Shown here one piece after another: positions 61,627 through 64,000 of a stretch of 64,000 nt of DNA. Both the position numbers and the translations under genes were made by a program. Each line of letters opens with the position of its first letter. Position 1 is the stretch's first letter. Below the pieces are notes generated by a model. The model was not told the DNA's origin. It searched no databases and saw only the letters and a program-made list of their open reading frames with translations. The DNA comes from an uncultured Collinsella sp. (lineage in GTDB: Bacteria > Actinomycetota > Coriobacteriia > Coriobacteriales > Coriobacteriaceae): NCBI GenBank assembly GCA_959019775.1, contig CAUEPS010000008.1, positions 10,672 through 74,671 of the forward strand, given 5' to 3'.

Positions 61627-61865
61627 CTGACTTCTCGCTGACGTTGGGGGTACCTGTGGGGTTACCGCTGTTGTTGCGAAGCTTTCTGGTTCAGTAAGCT
61701 GCTCCGATAACACGTTTGCTTGCTGAGCTTGTGGGCTTCGTTTTGGCGGGACCCGGTATTCTGCAGCTTTTCAATTGACGGCTCGCGTTTCTGTGAGGGG
61801 GCGCGGGCCGGTTTTCTATCAGCCCTATTGACTTGGCGGGCTGTCGTAAGAAAGGGAAGGCTCCT
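61627..61865 (+). other. Gap before the second LacX-like gene
   Basis: Non-coding. It contains TTGACG (about 61777) and TTGACT (about 61828) as candidate -35 boxes without a convincing -10. No operator seen elsewhere in the window recurs here. Confidence 0.4.
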
Positions 61866-62747
61866 ATGGAGTTTGTTCTTGATAACGGTTCTATCCGCGT
61901 AGCACTGAGCACGGCGGGCGGGTCGTTCACTTCTATTGCGGCCAACGGCCGTGAGTACCTGTGGCAGGGTGATCCGGCGGTCTGGTCGGGGCAGGCACCT
62001 ATTTGCTTCCCGATCTGCGGTGGCCTTCGTGACGGTCACGCAATGACCATGGGCGGCCGCGAGGTTAAGCTCGCCCGCCACGGCTTTGCGCGCAAACAGG
62101 AGTGGAAGCTCGAGGAGCAGAGCGACAACATGGTTGCGCTGAGCCTAAGCTCTGCCGACCATGCCGAGTTGCTCGAGCAGTACCCGTATCCGTTTAAGAT
62201 CGTTGCTCGTTACACGATCGATGCGGCAAAGGTGGCCGTTTCGTACGAGGTGACCAATGAGGGCACCGAGGACATGCCATTCTTTGTGGGCGGTCACCCT
62301 GGCTTTAAGTGCCCGCTCGACGAGGGCGAGTCCTACGACGATTATGAGCTCCGTTTTGAGCAGCGTGAGGCGGCAGAGCTCTGCACCGCCGTTCCCTCGA
62401 CGGGCCTGATCGATGTTGAGCATCGCAGCAAGAACCCGATGGTTGGCCACGACCTGCCGCTTACCCACGAGCTCTTCGACTTTGCCGAGACCATCTTTGA
62501 TGTGCTCGAGAGTCGCGTGGTCACGCTGACCAAGAAGACCGAGGACAAGGGCGTGCGCCTGACATTCCCCGATATGCCGTACCTGATTGTGTGGAGCAAG
62601 CCCGAGGGCGACTTTGTGGCCGTTGAGCCGTGGGGCGGTCTGTCCACCTGCTCCGATGAGGACGATGTCCTGGAGCACAAACGTGGCTGCCTGGTGGCCA
62701 AGCCGGGGGAGACCGTCACTCGCGGCTTTGAGATCGAGATTCTTTAA
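61866..62747 (+). CDS. LacX-like aldose 1-epimerase, copy 2
   Basis: 293 residues, same length and very similar to the protein at 35878 (ARHGFARKQEWK, GGHPGFKCPLDEGE, EPWGGLSTCSDEDD are shared). Probable mutarotase-fold protein acting on lac-pathway sugar phosphates. ATG 61866 with GGAAGG upstream; an in-frame ATG at 61833 is less likely. It precedes the kinase, as in cassette 1. Confidence 0.85.
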   Translation: MEFVLDNGSIRVALSTAGGSFTSIAANGREYLWQGDPAVWSGQAPICFPICGGLRDGHAMTMGGREVKLARHGFARKQEWKLEEQSDNMVALSLSSADHAELLEQYPYPFKIVARYTIDAAKVAVSYEVTNEGTEDMPFFVGGHPGFKCPLDEGESYDDYELRFEQREAAELCTAVPSTGLIDVEHRSKNPMVGHDLPLTHELFDFAETIFDVLESRVVTLTKKTEDKGVRLTFPDMPYLIVWSKPEGDFVAVEPWGGLSTCSDEDDVLEHKRGCLVAKPGETVTRGFEIEIL

Positions 62748-62803
62748 CGAGCTATCGTATGTTTGGGGACGCACACGTCGTGCCCCGGAAACAGGAGTTC
62801 AAC

Positions 62804-63739
62804 ATGATTCTGACCGTTACCATGAACCCGTCGATTGATACGCGCTATCAGCTCGACAAGCTGATCATCGACGACGTGAACCGCGTGATGCCCGAAAAGA
62901 CCGCTGGCGGTAAGGGCCTCAACGTGAGCCGTGTGCTGTTGCAGCTGGGCGACGATGTGCTCGCAACCGGTCTGCTCGGCGGCCACATGGGCGCCTATAT
63001 GGCCGAGCTTATGGATGCCGATGGCGTTAAGAACGACTTTGTGCCCATCGCCGGCGAGACGCGCATTTGTCTGAATATCCTGCACGAGGGCAATCAGACC
63101 GAGCTGCTCGAGAGCGGCCCGCAGATTGCCCCTGCCGAGCTCGAGGCCTTCACGGCCAAGTTCGCCGAGCTTGCTGCGCAGGTGGACGTCGTGACGCTTT
63201 CGGGTTCGCTGCCGCGCGGCGTCGATGCCGGTTACTACGCCGAGCTGGTTAAAATCGCCGAGGAGGCGGGCGCCAAGGTGCTGCTCGATACCTCGGGCGC
63301 TTCGCTGGAGGCCGCGCTGGCATCCGACGCCAAGCCCGAGCTCGTGAAGCCCAATCTGACCGAGATCAACGGCTTGCTAGGTACGTCCTTTACGACTGAT
63401 GACGTCGATGCTCTGCGTGAGGCGCTTGCCGCCGACGGCCGCTTTGCCGGTATTCCCTGGGTTGTTGTCTCGATGGGCGCTGCCGGTTCGGTGGGCTTCC
63501 ATGAGGGCCGTGCGTTCCGTGCCAAGACGCCCGCAATTGCCGCTGTCAACGCGACAGGTTCCGGCGACTCGACGATCGCCGGCTTTGCGCACGCCATCGC
63601 TGCTGGTGCCGACGATGTCACGGTGCTCAAGACCGCCAATACCTGCGGCAAGCTCAACGCCATGGATCCCAAGACCGGCCACCTGGTCATGGATCGCTGG
63701 GACGAGGTCTACAACAGCGTTGAAGTAACGGAGCTTTAG
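62804..63739 (+). CDS. lacC: LacC-like tagatose-6-phosphate kinase, copy 2
   Basis: 311-residue PfkB kinase, paralogous to the one at 36819. Catalytic D255 is in NATGSGDSTIAGF and the N-terminal TMNPSIDTRYQ is conserved. Next to lacAB it should phosphorylate tagatose-6-phosphate to the 1,6-bisphosphate; a 1-phosphofructokinase activity cannot be ruled out. CAGGAG precedes ATG 62804. The aldolase step is not encoded here. Confidence 0.87.
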   Translation: MILTVTMNPSIDTRYQLDKLIIDDVNRVMPEKTAGGKGLNVSRVLLQLGDDVLATGLLGGHMGAYMAELMDADGVKNDFVPIAGETRICLNILHEGNQTELLESGPQIAPAELEAFTAKFAELAAQVDVVTLSGSLPRGVDAGYYAELVKIAEEAGAKVLLDTSGASLEAALASDAKPELVKPNLTEINGLLGTSFTTDDVDALREALAADGRFAGIPWVVVSMGAAGSVGFHEGRAFRAKTPAIAAVNATGSGDSTIAGFAHAIAAGADDVTVLKTANTCGKLNAMDPKTGHLVMDRWDEVYNSVEVTEL

Positions 63740-63753
63740 GGTTACGGCGTCGA

Positions 63754-63893
63754 GTTACGGCGTTTTACCAAACGCCGTAACCTGCCGACGCTGCGCGGGC
63801 CGCATTTGGACAATCTGACGTTCAACTTCAAGGGCGCGACCAGAAGGTCAGCGCCCTTTCGTTTCGCGTCACCTTGTCTCAAATGCGGCCCGC
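63754..63893 (+). repeat. Structured element B after the second lacC
   Basis: P1: GTTACGGCGTTT (63754-63765) with 63770-63781. P2: 13 perfect base pairs, GCGGGCCGCATTT (63795-63807) with 63881-63893, plus ACAA/TTGT (63810-63813, 63874-63877). P3: AAGGGCGCGACC (63830-63841), AGAA, GGTCAGCGCCCTT (63846-63858) with the same bulged A as element A. The remaining ~107 bp of the window hold nothing recognisable. Confidence 0.7.
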
Positions 63894-64000
63894 TCGCTGT
63901 CGTTTCCAAGACATCGGCGTTGCCTTGCTTCGGGAATGCGGCAGATAGGGACGTTCCTTTTAATATGAGCAGGACATTGTCAAGAGGCAAAATCGGGCCT

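Noticed and set aside
61720..61902. Short + strand ORF in the gap before the second LacX-like gene
   Set aside because: No ribosome-binding site or recognisable product; overlaps the real start at 61866 in another frame.

Overview
The window looks like a chromosomal segment of a high-GC gut Coriobacteriia, most likely Collinsella. This is inferred from gene content, codon bias, the Tat/Hyp/PSP1 housekeeping block and the abundance of PTS sugar loci; there is no 16S gene or species marker to prove it.

Layout. 1-27.7 kb is mostly housekeeping on the + strand: ROK glucokinase, Mn-dependent pyrophosphatase, NhaA, a PLP aminotransferase, a STAS protein, tatA-tatC-hypA-hypB-topoisomerase, tmk-holB-PSP1 protein, comF, a DUF559-like protein of unknown role, a probable structured RNA between comF and hpf/raiA, an orphan solute-binding lipoprotein, HPF, DegV, a dehydrogenase with an extreme His/Cys tail, an isocitrate-dehydrogenase-family enzyme, a SurA-like membrane protein, and an XRE/DUF2975 pair. 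27.7-38.5 kb is an amino-sugar (GalNAc-type) locus: mannose-family PTS EIIA-YajC-EIIB-EIIC-EIID, a GntR regulator, an AgaS-type SIS isomerase, a NagA/AgaA deacetylase, then a flavodoxin, a LacX-like epimerase, a LacC-like kinase, a nagA 3'-end relic and a YhcH protein. 38.6-43.1 kb holds tRNA-Thr(CGT), an EIIB paralogue lacking its phosphorylated histidine, galM, a DeoR/LacR-like regulator and an AlbA_2 regulator. 43.3-63.9 kb is an expanded lactose/tagatose-6-phosphate locus: three divergent modules, each a LacI-family regulator facing a lacE-type EIICB plus a lacG-type 6-phospho-beta-galactosidase, followed by a single lacF EIIA, a membrane protein, lacA, lacB, and a second LacX-like/LacC-like cassette.

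How it works together. Imported GalNAc-type sugars are phosphorylated by the mannose-family PTS, deacetylated (NagA/AgaA) and isomerised/deaminated (AgaS) to tagatose-6-phosphate. Lactose-type beta-galactosides enter through LacE with LacF, are cleaved by LacG, and galactose-6-phosphate is isomerised by LacAB. Both routes meet at the LacC-like tagatose-6-phosphate kinases. No tagatose-bisphosphate aldolase (LacD/GatY/KbaY) is in the window.

Non-coding structure is rich: (i) a direct-repeat operator, two 11-mers like CGGTRARCGGT spaced 21 bp, upstream of the PTS operon, all three lacI genes, lacF and lacA; (ii) ten copies of a 57-bp palindromic unit in three tandem arrays of about 80-bp period, only at the 3' junctions of the lac modules; (iii) two ~135-bp elements after lacB and the second lacC whose stems differ by compensatory changes; (iv) MITE-like elements with long terminal inverted repeats; (v) ~68-bp palindromic repeats in three copies. 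Coordinates and motifs were read by eye; family calls rest on recognised motifs, not on database searches.
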